Program-made: the position numbers and the translations under genes | Notes under the pieces: model-generated | The model's input: only the letters and a program-made list of their open reading frames with translations | Databases searched by the model: none | Told to the model about the DNA's origin: nothing | DNA from: Planctomycetota bacterium | GTDB taxonomy: Bacteria; Planctomycetota; SZUA-567; JAFGNG01 | Direction of reading: 5' to 3' | Assembly: GCA_016927125.1 (NCBI GenBank) | Contig: JAFGNG010000010.1 | Coordinates: forward strand, 1 to 7,056 | DNA: 7,056 nt | Shown here: positions 1-6,688 of the stretch, piece by piece | Position numbering within the stretch: the first letter of the stretch is position 1 | Layout: each line of letters begins with the position of its first letter

Positions 1-1158
1 ACTTAATTCAAATGCCGTCCATAGATAATAATCATTGCCATTCTGGGAGGATAAAAGTCTGATCCGGCCGGTCATACTGTTGATAAAGTCGCGGGTAATA
101 TGGATCCCGGTCATGTTCGCAAGCAGGTCAAAGCCTTCCAGGGTAGCGACGGTTTCCTTCGGCCAGTGTCCCCTGAACCATGCAACCAGCGCGGGAAAGG
201 AAGTTTTAAGATCAGTGTTAATAGAAAGTTTACAGGTGGAGCTGGAGGGCTGGTTCTGAGCCGGTGCAAGGCTGGAACTATAAATCTCGCCCAAAAGGCT
301 GAAGCGTTGCAGTTGGTTCAACAGGCCAGCCGAGTCCGGGGTTGCCTGGATCGAGACATACAGGGCATGGGGGCTCCGATCATTTTCGCCGGGGACAAGG
401 CCTAAGCTGATGGCTTTGCACTCCTCCAGTTCATCCATCCAGTCGTCCGGAATGTACCAGTCAGTCATCGACAGGAGCGAGGACATCTCACCGTTGCAAT
501 AGCCCTGGAATTTGCCGGGGGTATTTTTGAGCGCGGTCCTAATCAGTTTGAAATCGCCTGAATATGTCTCCGGGTTGTGATTTTCTCCAAACGTTTCCAG
601 CAGGATTTTGTCATTGCTCAAGATTGTATAATTCCCGATTTCTTTACAATAAACCACCGGTCGTGGCACATCCGGTTTGTTGGCGAGGCTTTCACCGTTT
701 GGCCGGGCCAGTTTGATCGCGGGATTAAAATTTAACAGGAGGGCGGGATTTAAGTTTGGATTGTCGCGCGAGCTTAACAGTAAGACCACCCGAGGCGTCA
801 CGACAAACGATTCCGCCGGCCTGACCAAGGCGCAGACAGCAGTCACCTGCTGGCTGTCGAGCTTCTCCCTGGCTCCTGGCAGGATAAGTTGTCGAAAGAG
901 CTTTAACAGTTCCATCTCGGCGCTGGCGGCTTCCTGGTTGGTTAAGAGAAAAACCAGCTCTGATAATTCTTCGGAGTTATCCGCGTCCCTAAGCATCGCT
1001 GCCAGCTGGTCGTCTGATTCATTGATGAGCAGCATCAGGGGGGCGGAGGGCAGGCAGGATAAAAACCCGAGCTTATCGGGATCCCCATCCTGCGCGGCTT
1101 TGGCAGGGATAACCAGGAAGCTGGCAGTAAGCAATAATAATAAAAGCCGTTTTATCAT
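1..1158 (-). CDS. Exported protein of unknown function, C-terminus off the left edge
   Basis: Not recognised as a characterised family. Translating the minus strand from 1158 gives 386 open codons reaching base 1 with no stop, so the gene continues outside the window. The start is an ATG that overlaps the TGA of the upstream kinase gene (ATGA), with GAAGG 7 nt upstream, which points to translational coupling. Residues 3-22 form a clear Sec signal peptide: KR, six leucines, a hydrophobic core and a likely AKA cleavage site at 19-21. The mature part is predicted soluble with no further membrane helix. It has scattered Cys (35, 109, 171, 221, 247, 309) and no catalytic motif I can name. The pattern 'LPSAPLMLLIN' near the mature N-terminus, followed by alternating strands and helices, loosely recalls DUF3352-like secreted proteins of Planctomycetota, but this is a weak impression. 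Being third in an operon with an exported foldase and a membrane kinase suggests an envelope role. The gene call is secure; the function is unknown. Confidence 0.88.
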   Translation of the reverse strand, partial: MIKRLLLLLLTASFLVIPAKAAQDGDPDKLGFLSCLPSAPLMLLINESDDQLAAMLRDADNSEELSELVFLLTNQEAASAEMELLKLFRQLILPGAREKLDSQQVTAVCALVRPAESFVVTPRVVLLLSSRDNPNLNPALLLNFNPAIKLARPNGESLANKPDVPRPVVYCKEIGNYTILSNDKILLETFGENHNPETYSGDFKLIRTALKNTPGKFQGYCNGEMSSLLSMTDWYIPDDWMDELEECKAISLGLVPGENDRSPHALYVSIQATPDSAGLLNQLQRFSLLGEIYSSSLAPAQNQPSSSTCKLSINTDLKTSFPALVAWFRGHWPKETVATLEGFDLLANMTGIHITRDFINSMTGRIRLLSSQNGNDYYLWTAFELS

Positions 1159-4100
1159 TCTTTAGCCTTCAGCAGGGTAGCGGTCGGCGCGGGGGAAGAG
1201 GTCGCATCGGAGGCATCCTCGGTGGCCGGGGTAGACTCGATCCTGGGAATAATTATCCGGTCTTCCATTTGCTTCAGCATCTTGCGGTGTTCTTCCTCCG
1301 GATCCACTGCAATGGCGGTTTTCAATGCCGTGAGCGCTTCTTCCGTATTGCCGGTAGCGATTAAGGCGCGGGCGAGCAATTCCAGGGCGGCAGTATCCTT
1401 TTGCGCACTTAATGTTACGGCTTGGCGCGCCGCATCCAGGGCCAGGACATAATCATCTTCTTGCTTGCTATCCAGCAGGAACGCGGCCAAACGCAGATTA
1501 ACCGTGATCGAGTTGGGGAAATCGGTCCTGGCCTGAATGAAAGCTTCCTGGGCTTTTTCCCGGTTGCCATTAGCCAAATAAGCGTCCCCGAGCGCGAGCC
1601 GGGGTTCTTCCCATTCCCCGGCCAGCTTCCCGGCCTTTTTCAGGAGATCGATGGCGAAGGACCACTCCCCGTTGCCGCCATAGATGTTAGCAAGCGACAT
1701 ATAACGGGCGGAGAGATCGCGACCGCTTTCGGGGAAGAGTACCTGTAAGGCTTCCATGAAGCTCCAGGCCTGGCTGGCTTCCTCCGCTTCCAGCAAACGG
1801 TCAACCTCGGCCAGGAGGATCACATTCGCATTGCTTAGCAGCAGGTGCTCCCGGCATTTTTTTGAAATAGCTGTTAGCAGGTTACGCCGTTGCATCTCAG
1901 TGAATTTGTCAATTGCCTCGTCAACTGCGCCCTGGCGGATTCGTGCCAGGATGCCCTCGAGGTGGCCAAGCAGGGGAAAGACATTTTGGATCTCTTCAGT
2001 CCCCTCGGGGATGATAACCTCGGCCGTTTTATCGAAATAGCGCATGGCCTCGAGGTAATTCTGGTTCTGTAATTCCAGCAAGCCATACAGATAATCAGCC
2101 TCGCCGGGTTTGATGGTATTCTCAGAGTTCCGCTGCAGCCTGTCGACCAGGTCATTCAAGCGGTTACGCGCCTGCCGGAAGGTACCGTAGATACGCATGT
2201 AGCAGGCTACGGCCCGCCGCAAGGCCCGGACATGCAGCACGGGATCCGCGCTCTCCAGGGCGACCTGCTCCGACATTTCAATGGCCCAGGTTAACTGGTC
2301 CAGTCGGCCATGCCGATAGATATTGTCCGCCATGTCGAGCATGTTAATCAGCATCTGCGGACTGGAGCCAGGCTGCAAGACTTGGATTTCATCCAAGTAT
2401 ACAAAGCCATTGTTGGCGATAAAACCGATCCGGTTATACTCGTCACTATGCAAAACGGTTTCATCGGAAACATCCAGCAACTGGCAGTCATCGAAGATCA
2501 AAGAGAGTTTCTTGCCATTGCGTTCAATGCTGACAGTATGCCAGGCTTCCGGGGTGATAACGAAATCTACCTTGCGGGCGAGGGTTACCGGTCCCTTCTC
2601 GATCGAAAGCCCCGGAGAGGCAGGTGAGCCCAGGGCGAAAAGGTAACCGAAATTGCCATCGAGATCCAGGCTCTTGCCGGAAACCAGGACCTTGAGGGAA
2701 GAGCCGCCTTTCTTCGGGATCCTGACCTTGAATTTTACCTGGCAATCATTGGAGTAGCTGTTTTTCAACGCGGCATTCACCGTTACCGGACCCTCTGGGG
2801 AGCTTTCCATTCCCCGCAGGATCAAGTAATTCCTTGCAAAATCCGCCCGTCCGCGGTTAACCAACCAGTTGTTGTTGAAGCGCTTGGTAAAATCTTCTTC
2901 AAATACCAACCTCCACCCCCTTTCCAGGGATGCGGTCAGTTCTTCGTTTTTCTCCTCCAGCCTGCGAAAATCTATGTTTTTCTCTTCCAGCTGTTTTTCG
3001 ATCTTTTCCTGCCGTTCTTCAACCTTCTCCTTCCCTTCGCTCAAAGATTTGGCGGTAAAGAAGAAAATAACAACAAGGCAGAGGGCGAAGCCCGCGAGAA
3101 TGGAGAGGCCCCGGTGCCTGGAAACCAACCGCAGGAAGCGGTAGGCGGGGGTAGCCGGGCGTGCCTGGATAACCTCACGGTTGAGGTAAGCGCGGCAGTC
3201 ATCGGCCAAAGCCCGCGCGGAGGAATAACGGCGGTGGATAGATTTATCCAGGCATTTCAGGCAGATAGTCTGCAGGTCAACCGGGATCTTGGGGTTTAGT
3301 TTGCGGGGTGGGACCGGATCGCGGTTAATCACGCAATGCAGTAATTCAAACTGGGTTTCGCCTTCAAACGGCGGTTTGCCGGTGATCATTTCATACAGAA
3401 TCGCGCCCATGGAGTAAACATCCCCGGCCGGACCGACCTGGTCGACATCCCCGGAGGCCTGCTCGGGCGGGATGTAGGGGATGGTGCCCATCACCACACC
3501 AGAATGGGTCATGCGCTGGGTTGCCGGGTTACGGCTCAAGTTTACCGCCAAGCCGAAATCAGTGATCATCGGATGGCGGTCGGGGGCGAGAATTACGTTC
3601 GCGGGTTTGAGATCCCGGTGGATAATCCCTTTTCCGTGCGCATAGTGGATAGCGAGCGCAATCTCCTCTAAGATCTGGACAGCCCGGCGGAGGGTCAGGC
3701 GGCCTTCTGAAATCATGGTTTCAAGGGAGGGGCCTTCGATAAAGTCCATGGTAAAGAAGGCGCGCCCCTTGTGTACGTCCAGTTCATGAATGGGGACAAT
3801 ATTCGGGTGCGCCAGGCTGGCGGCGGCCTCGGCCTCGCGCAGGAAGCGGGAGATATCCTCCTCGGAAGCGCCTTCCCCGGCTCGCAAGACCTTCAGGGCA
3901 ACGGTCCGGCGTAATTTACGCTGGCGGGCAAGATAGATAATGCCCATGCCGCCGCGCGCGATTTCGCGGATTATTTCATAATCGCCAAAATATTCACCGC
4001 TGCCGATTCCAAGGGCATCCGGCTTGGTTAGACGCGAGGAGGCGATGATTTTTTTGGAAGTATTTTCCGGATGGTTTTCCCCGGGCAAGGCTTCCGCATC

Positions 4101-4238
4101 ATCGGTATCATCTGCCGTGGTAACCTCCATGGCCACAGTCTCATCCGTCGCCGAAAGTTCCTCCTCCGGATCAAATTCCGCGGCTTTTGCTTCAAAGCTA
4201 CGATTGCAATAGGGGCAACGGATTGGATGTTTAGGCAT
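1155..4238 (-). CDS. PknB-type membrane Ser/Thr protein kinase with ConA-like and TPR sensor region
   Basis: Transmembrane Hanks-type protein kinase of 1027 residues. In order: a half zinc ribbon (CPYC, 8-11); an acidic Thr-rich linker (21-60); a kinase domain at about 87-352; one transmembrane helix (about 377-397); a charged coiled coil (398-440); a ConA/LamG-like beta-sandwich (about 442-622); a helical TPR region (about 630-985); and a low-complexity Ala/Thr/Pro tail. The kinase looks active: Gly loop ARGGMG (94-99), K116 in VALK, E135 in helix C, HRDLKPAN (207-214), DFG (227-229), PPEQ (257-260) and GDVYSMG (272-278). The expected topology puts the kinase in the cytoplasm and everything after residue 397 in the periplasm. 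It starts 30 nt after the isomerase gene. An in-frame stop upstream and no other start make ATG 4238 the only choice, although AGGGA lies 15 nt away, too far for a good ribosome site. The substrate is unknown. The kinase call is very sure; the sensor role is inferred. Confidence 0.96.
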   Translation of the reverse strand: MPKHPIRCPYCNRSFEAKAAEFDPEEELSATDETVAMEVTTADDTDDAEALPGENHPENTSKKIIASSRLTKPDALGIGSGEYFGDYEIIREIARGGMGIIYLARQRKLRRTVALKVLRAGEGASEEDISRFLREAEAAASLAHPNIVPIHELDVHKGRAFFTMDFIEGPSLETMISEGRLTLRRAVQILEEIALAIHYAHGKGIIHRDLKPANVILAPDRHPMITDFGLAVNLSRNPATQRMTHSGVVMGTIPYIPPEQASGDVDQVGPAGDVYSMGAILYEMITGKPPFEGETQFELLHCVINRDPVPPRKLNPKIPVDLQTICLKCLDKSIHRRYSSARALADDCRAYLNREVIQARPATPAYRFLRLVSRHRGLSILAGFALCLVVIFFFTAKSLSEGKEKVEERQEKIEKQLEEKNIDFRRLEEKNEELTASLERGWRLVFEEDFTKRFNNNWLVNRGRADFARNYLILRGMESSPEGPVTVNAALKNSYSNDCQVKFKVRIPKKGGSSLKVLVSGKSLDLDGNFGYLFALGSPASPGLSIEKGPVTLARKVDFVITPEAWHTVSIERNGKKLSLIFDDCQLLDVSDETVLHSDEYNRIGFIANNGFVYLDEIQVLQPGSSPQMLINMLDMADNIYRHGRLDQLTWAIEMSEQVALESADPVLHVRALRRAVACYMRIYGTFRQARNRLNDLVDRLQRNSENTIKPGEADYLYGLLELQNQNYLEAMRYFDKTAEVIIPEGTEEIQNVFPLLGHLEGILARIRQGAVDEAIDKFTEMQRRNLLTAISKKCREHLLLSNANVILLAEVDRLLEAEEASQAWSFMEALQVLFPESGRDLSARYMSLANIYGGNGEWSFAIDLLKKAGKLAGEWEEPRLALGDAYLANGNREKAQEAFIQARTDFPNSITVNLRLAAFLLDSKQEDDYVLALDAARQAVTLSAQKDTAALELLARALIATGNTEEALTALKTAIAVDPEEEHRKMLKQMEDRIIIPRIESTPATEDASDATSSPAPTATLLKAKE
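1166..1170 (-). promoter_or_regulatory. Ribosome binding site for the exported unknown protein
   Basis: GAAGG on the minus strand lies 7 nt before the ATG at 1158, inside the last codons of the kinase gene. With the ATGA stop-start overlap it supports this start and coupled translation. Confidence 0.6.
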
Positions 4239-4268
4239 CTTGGTTTTTATTAATCCCTGTATAAGAGC

Positions 4269-5369
4269 TTATCGCATTTCTGGTATAGGCAAAGGCACAA
4301 TCTCAGCGACTGGGATTTCATCCCCATTATGCCAGGTGATATGGCTACGGTTAATAATGCCGATCAGCCATTCCCTCTTGCGAACTTCCCGTTTGCGGTA
4401 AGTTATGGAGTTGAAGATATCGATCTGCACTTCCTGGAAAGCATAGATCTTTTCCGGCCGCTCATTTTCGATATACAGCAGGTGGAAGCCACGAGGACTC
4501 TCTACAATGTCACTGATAGTGTGAGCTTTTAGTGTTATAAAGGCCCGGATCATCTCCGGGGGGTAAAGCCCGGAATTCTGGAGTTGCTCGCTGGCGGGAG
4601 GAAAGTAAAAGCCCAGGCCCTTGGTTTCCGGAAAAAAGATCCCCCCGCCGGTTTCACGGTCTGAAGTAGTTGCACCATGCTTCATCGCCACTTCTACAAA
4701 ATCAGCGCCGGGCAGCATGGCTTCCTCTTTGATCCGTTGAATCATGCGTAATTCGCGGGCGCGGGTTTCAGGCGAAGCTTTTGGAACGGTGATATGTCGC
4801 GCCTGAATCAGGCGGGGAATGGAATACTTCTCCTTATGCTTTTTATAATACTCTGTCATTTCGCGGGGAGTTGGCTCTACTGTCGGCATCATTTCAGCCC
4901 GCAGGACTGCGTCAAAGAGGAGGTTATCCTCGGCCTGCCGGCGATTCAGCTCGGTATCTTCAATGTTATAAGTTTTCAGGTAGTCATTGATCTCTTCTTC
5001 AGAGACTGAAATCGAGTTCTTTCGCGCTTCCTGGCGGATCAGCAGGGAATGGATCAGCGCCCGTCTGGCATTCAGGTCAAACTGCTGCAGCAGCTCAAGG
5101 GTAATCTCCTGTCCCGCGTTGGCATAGGCCTGTTCCATCAGAAGCCTTAATTCAACAATCTCACCGGTGAAAATGGGTTCGCCATTAACCAGGGTATGGA
5201 CCGCTTCAGAAAGCTCCCATTCGCCGGAATTTGCGGGGTTAAGAGGGAGCAATCCGCAAAAACCCAGAATGAGGGCGGCAAGGAAACAGGCGCGCAGGCG
5301 ACTAATTTTTAAATCCCGGGGACTTTTGAAATTCCCGGGGGTTGGCGATAACCTGGATTCTGGTTTCAA
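4269..5369 (-). CDS. Exported SurA/PpiC-like parvulin peptidyl-prolyl isomerase
   Basis: Periplasmic foldase, 366 residues, predicted to catalyse cis-trans isomerisation of prolyl bonds and to chaperone exported proteins. A hydrophobic segment (27-43) after Arg24/Arg26 is the export signal. There is no lipobox, since Phe precedes Cys38. Residues about 56-160 form the helical SurA-like N-terminal domain ('VNGEPIFTGEI' is the typical opening). Residues about 185-303 form one parvulin domain: QARHITV (189-195), GADFVEVA (221-228), GGG (241-243) and the closing SPRGFHLLYIE (291-301), whose His296 pairs with His192 as the usual parvulin histidines. About 60 residues follow and probably pack back on the chaperone core, as in SurA. 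The start is TTG: AGGGGAG lies 7 nt upstream and an in-frame TAG sits just before it. It is the first gene of the operon with the kinase. It has one rotamase domain, whereas E. coli SurA has two, so I give no gene symbol. Confidence 0.93.
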   Translation of the reverse strand: MKPESRLSPTPGNFKSPRDLKISRLRACFLAALILGFCGLLPLNPANSGEWELSEAVHTLVNGEPIFTGEIVELRLLMEQAYANAGQEITLELLQQFDLNARRALIHSLLIRQEARKNSISVSEEEINDYLKTYNIEDTELNRRQAEDNLLFDAVLRAEMMPTVEPTPREMTEYYKKHKEKYSIPRLIQARHITVPKASPETRARELRMIQRIKEEAMLPGADFVEVAMKHGATTSDRETGGGIFFPETKGLGFYFPPASEQLQNSGLYPPEMIRAFITLKAHTISDIVESPRGFHLLYIENERPEKIYAFQEVQIDIFNSITYRKREVRKREWLIGIINRSHITWHNGDEIPVAEIVPLPIPEMR

Positions 5370-5376
5370 GTTAATG

Positions 5377-5383
5377 CTCCCCT
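5377..5383 (-). promoter_or_regulatory. Strong ribosome binding site that fixes a TTG start
   Basis: AGGGGAG on the minus strand is followed by 7 nt and then TTG at 5369. No ATG or GTG exists in this frame between the upstream in-frame TAG and the signal-peptide core, so this site decides the start of the isomerase gene. Confidence 0.8.
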
Positions 5384-5443
5384 ATAAGTTTTATAATTAA
5401 GTTCTTACGCATCCTATTATTATATATCATTACCGCCCGCGCT

Positions 5444-5473
5444 AATATAGCACAGGCGCGCAGGGAAGTTCAA
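5444..5473 (-). promoter_or_regulatory. Promoter of the isomerase-kinase operon
   Basis: On the minus strand, a -35-like TTGAAC (5473-5468) is separated by 18 nt from TATATT (5449-5444). The -10 is preceded by TGC, an extended -10 element. This predicts a transcript start near 5437 and a leader of about 68 nt before the TTG. A second TATAAT on the same strand (5424-5419) lacks a good -35 and is less likely. Prediction by eye only. Confidence 0.55.
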
Positions 5474-5510
5474 GAGAATATCACATATATAACTGGATTG
5501 CAGCATTGAC

Positions 5511-5538
5511 TTGACAGCCGGACAGCGCTTTTTATCAT
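5511..5538 (+). promoter_or_regulatory. Sigma-70-type promoter of the exported TPR gene
   Basis: Perfect -35 TTGACA (5511-5516), 16 nt spacer, then TATCAT (5533-5538), which matches the -10 consensus at five of six bases. Transcription would start near 5545, giving a leader of about 90 nt. It is back-to-back with the operon promoter: the two -35 boxes are under 40 bp apart, so one regulator could influence both. Confidence 0.6.
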
Positions 5539-5549
5539 GTAATGGATAA
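5532..5549. repeat. Small dyad over the -10 and start site (possible operator)
   Basis: TTATC (5532-5536) and GATAA (5545-5549) form a 5-bp inverted repeat with an 8-nt centre, covering the -10 and predicted start of the TPR-gene promoter. It is short, so chance is possible. The location is what makes it a candidate repressor site. Confidence 0.25.
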
Positions 5550-5622
5550 CTGTAACCAGCTAAACCAACAAGCATATCCGGCGCTGGCTGCATTATCATA
5601 ACACCATTCTTTTAAAGTTACT

Positions 5623-5627
5623 GGAAG
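5623..5627 (+). promoter_or_regulatory. Ribosome binding site of the TPR gene
   Basis: GGAAG followed by 5 nt and ATG at 5633; supports the start, which also places a signal peptide at the N-terminus. Confidence 0.6.
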
Positions 5628-5632
5628 ATTAG

Positions 5633-6598
5633 ATGTCCCAAAAAATAACCCTCAACATTTTACTGTTTTTCTTCGGTTTAGCAGGGTTTTTGCCGGCTGC
5701 GGATGAAACCGAGGAGCAATTCCAGAAAGCCATGCTGGAAGGGGCGCAATGCGCCCGCACCGGTCCTCTGCCGCGGGCGCTGGCCCGGTTTAAGACCGCA
5801 ATTGACCTGAAGCCACGCAGCGCGGAAGCGCATTACCGCCTGGCGCTGACTTATAACGACCGGATGATGTATGATAGCGCTGAGAAGGAAGCCCAGAAGG
5901 CAATCACCCTGGATGAAGACCACGCCGGGGCCTGGCTGGTACTGGGCAGCGCCTTATTTTACCAGGATATGGAAGAAGCCGCTATCGAAGCCCTGAACAA
6001 GGCTTTCCGGCTTGAGCCTGAGAACGCCCATATCCCTTATATGCTTGCCCGCTGTTATTATTTTCTCGGCGCCAGGGAAAAGCTCAAGGCCGCGGAGCTG
6101 AACCAGAATGCCAGCAACCTGAGCGCAGATGAATCCCGGCAAGTAGCGATCCGGACACGAAACCTGGAGGAGAAGGCCCAGACGTTTCTGCGTAAGTCCA
6201 GGACCTTTATTGTGCAGGCATTGAAACTGGACCGTAATTATGTAGAGGCAAGGTTCATGGAAGGTTGCATCTTCCTGGAGCTGGACTTGCCTGATGCCGC
6301 CAGGTATTCTTTCATGTTGGCTCTGCTTGCTGATCCAAATAACCCGGAGATACATTTCCGGATCGGAATCTGTTACCAACTGTCCAGCAAGCCGATCGAG
6401 GCGGAGCGGTCTTTCCAGGAAGTATTACGCCTGGATCACGATCATGTAGAGGCCCATTTGCGCCTGGGAGATTATTTTACCAAGTATGTCCCCAATGAGA
6501 AAATGGCGGCATACCATTACGGCAGGTTTTTGCAACTCGCTCCCGAAGACCACTCGGCAAGGAAGCGGTTGGCAAGGGAAGAACAGGATGATTCCTAA
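5633..6598 (+). CDS. Exported tetratricopeptide-repeat protein
   Basis: A 321-residue protein made almost entirely of TPR helices behind a signal peptide. Residues 5-22 are hydrophobic (LNILLFFFGLAGFLPAA), with probable cleavage before Asp24. There is no Cys for lipidation, so it should be soluble in the periplasm. TPR units can be read at about 28-61, 64-95, 98-129, 203-234, 237-268 and 271-304, each ending in the usual 'A..L.P/D' turn. Residues 148-185 are a charged helical insert (KLKAAELNQNASNLSADE and following) that breaks the repeat rhythm before another helix at 186-201. TPRs serve as protein-binding scaffolds; there is no enzyme motif. It is divergently transcribed from the foldase-kinase operon and ends at the shared terminator. 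The partner is unknown; the kinase, whose periplasmic part also carries TPRs, is a candidate by context only. Confidence 0.93.
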   Translation: MSQKITLNILLFFFGLAGFLPAADETEEQFQKAMLEGAQCARTGPLPRALARFKTAIDLKPRSAEAHYRLALTYNDRMMYDSAEKEAQKAITLDEDHAGAWLVLGSALFYQDMEEAAIEALNKAFRLEPENAHIPYMLARCYYFLGAREKLKAAELNQNASNLSADESRQVAIRTRNLEEKAQTFLRKSRTFIVQALKLDRNYVEARFMEGCIFLELDLPDAARYSFMLALLADPNNPEIHFRIGICYQLSSKPIEAERSFQEVLRLDHDHVEAHLRLGDYFTKYVPNEKMAAYHYGRFLQLAPEDHSARKRLAREEQDDS

Positions 6599-6634
6599 CG
6601 CCCGACTGCTTTAACTCATGCCCCTGATTACCAT

Positions 6635-6670
6635 AAAAAAACCGCCCTCTAAAAAGGGCGGCTTATTTTT
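6635..6670. terminator. Bidirectional Rho-independent terminator
   Basis: The stem CCGCCCT (6642-6648) pairs with AGGGCGG (6655-6661) around a 6-nt loop. On the plus strand it is followed by CTTATTTTT, serving the TPR gene. On the minus strand it is followed by seven T (the A-run at 6635-6641), a better tail, serving the radical SAM gene. It sits between the two convergent stops, as expected for a shared terminator. Confidence 0.9.
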
Positions 6671-6688
6671 GGTGTGATTTCTTAAACT

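Larger units (their letters stand above)
5370..5632. other. Divergent intergenic region
   Basis: This 263-nt gap separates the divergent isomerase and TPR genes. It is AT-rich, with runs such as TATTATTATATATCA near 5415-5429, in contrast to its coding neighbours. It holds the two promoters, the two ribosome sites and a short dyad listed separately. I see no RNA gene, riboswitch fold or small ORF with a ribosome site in it. Confidence 0.7.

Noticed and set aside
35..405. Two overlapping plus-strand open frames near the left edge
   Set aside because: Both are antisense to the continuous 386-codon minus-strand frame and look like composition shadows.
677..1165. 162-codon plus-strand open frame
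   Set aside because: It lies opposite the exported unknown protein, whose minus-strand frame has a signal peptide, ribosome site and ATGA coupling. The plus-strand product is Ser/Ala-rich with no domain and no ribosome site that I see.
1874..2155. Minus-strand open frame in a second frame inside the kinase gene
   Set aside because: It is fully inside the TPR-coding part of the kinase; the kinase frame is intact there, so this is neither a frameshift fragment nor a nested gene.
3250..3262. A second zinc knuckle (CLKC, residues 326-329 of the kinase) pairing with CPYC
   Set aside because: 'ICLKCL.K' falls in the C-lobe helix where PknB-type kinases of this group commonly have this sequence; it is part of the kinase fold rather than a zinc ribbon.
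5954..6379. 141-codon minus-strand open frame opposite the TPR gene
   Set aside because: The plus-strand frame shows clear TPR periodicity across this stretch; the antisense product has no recognisable feature.
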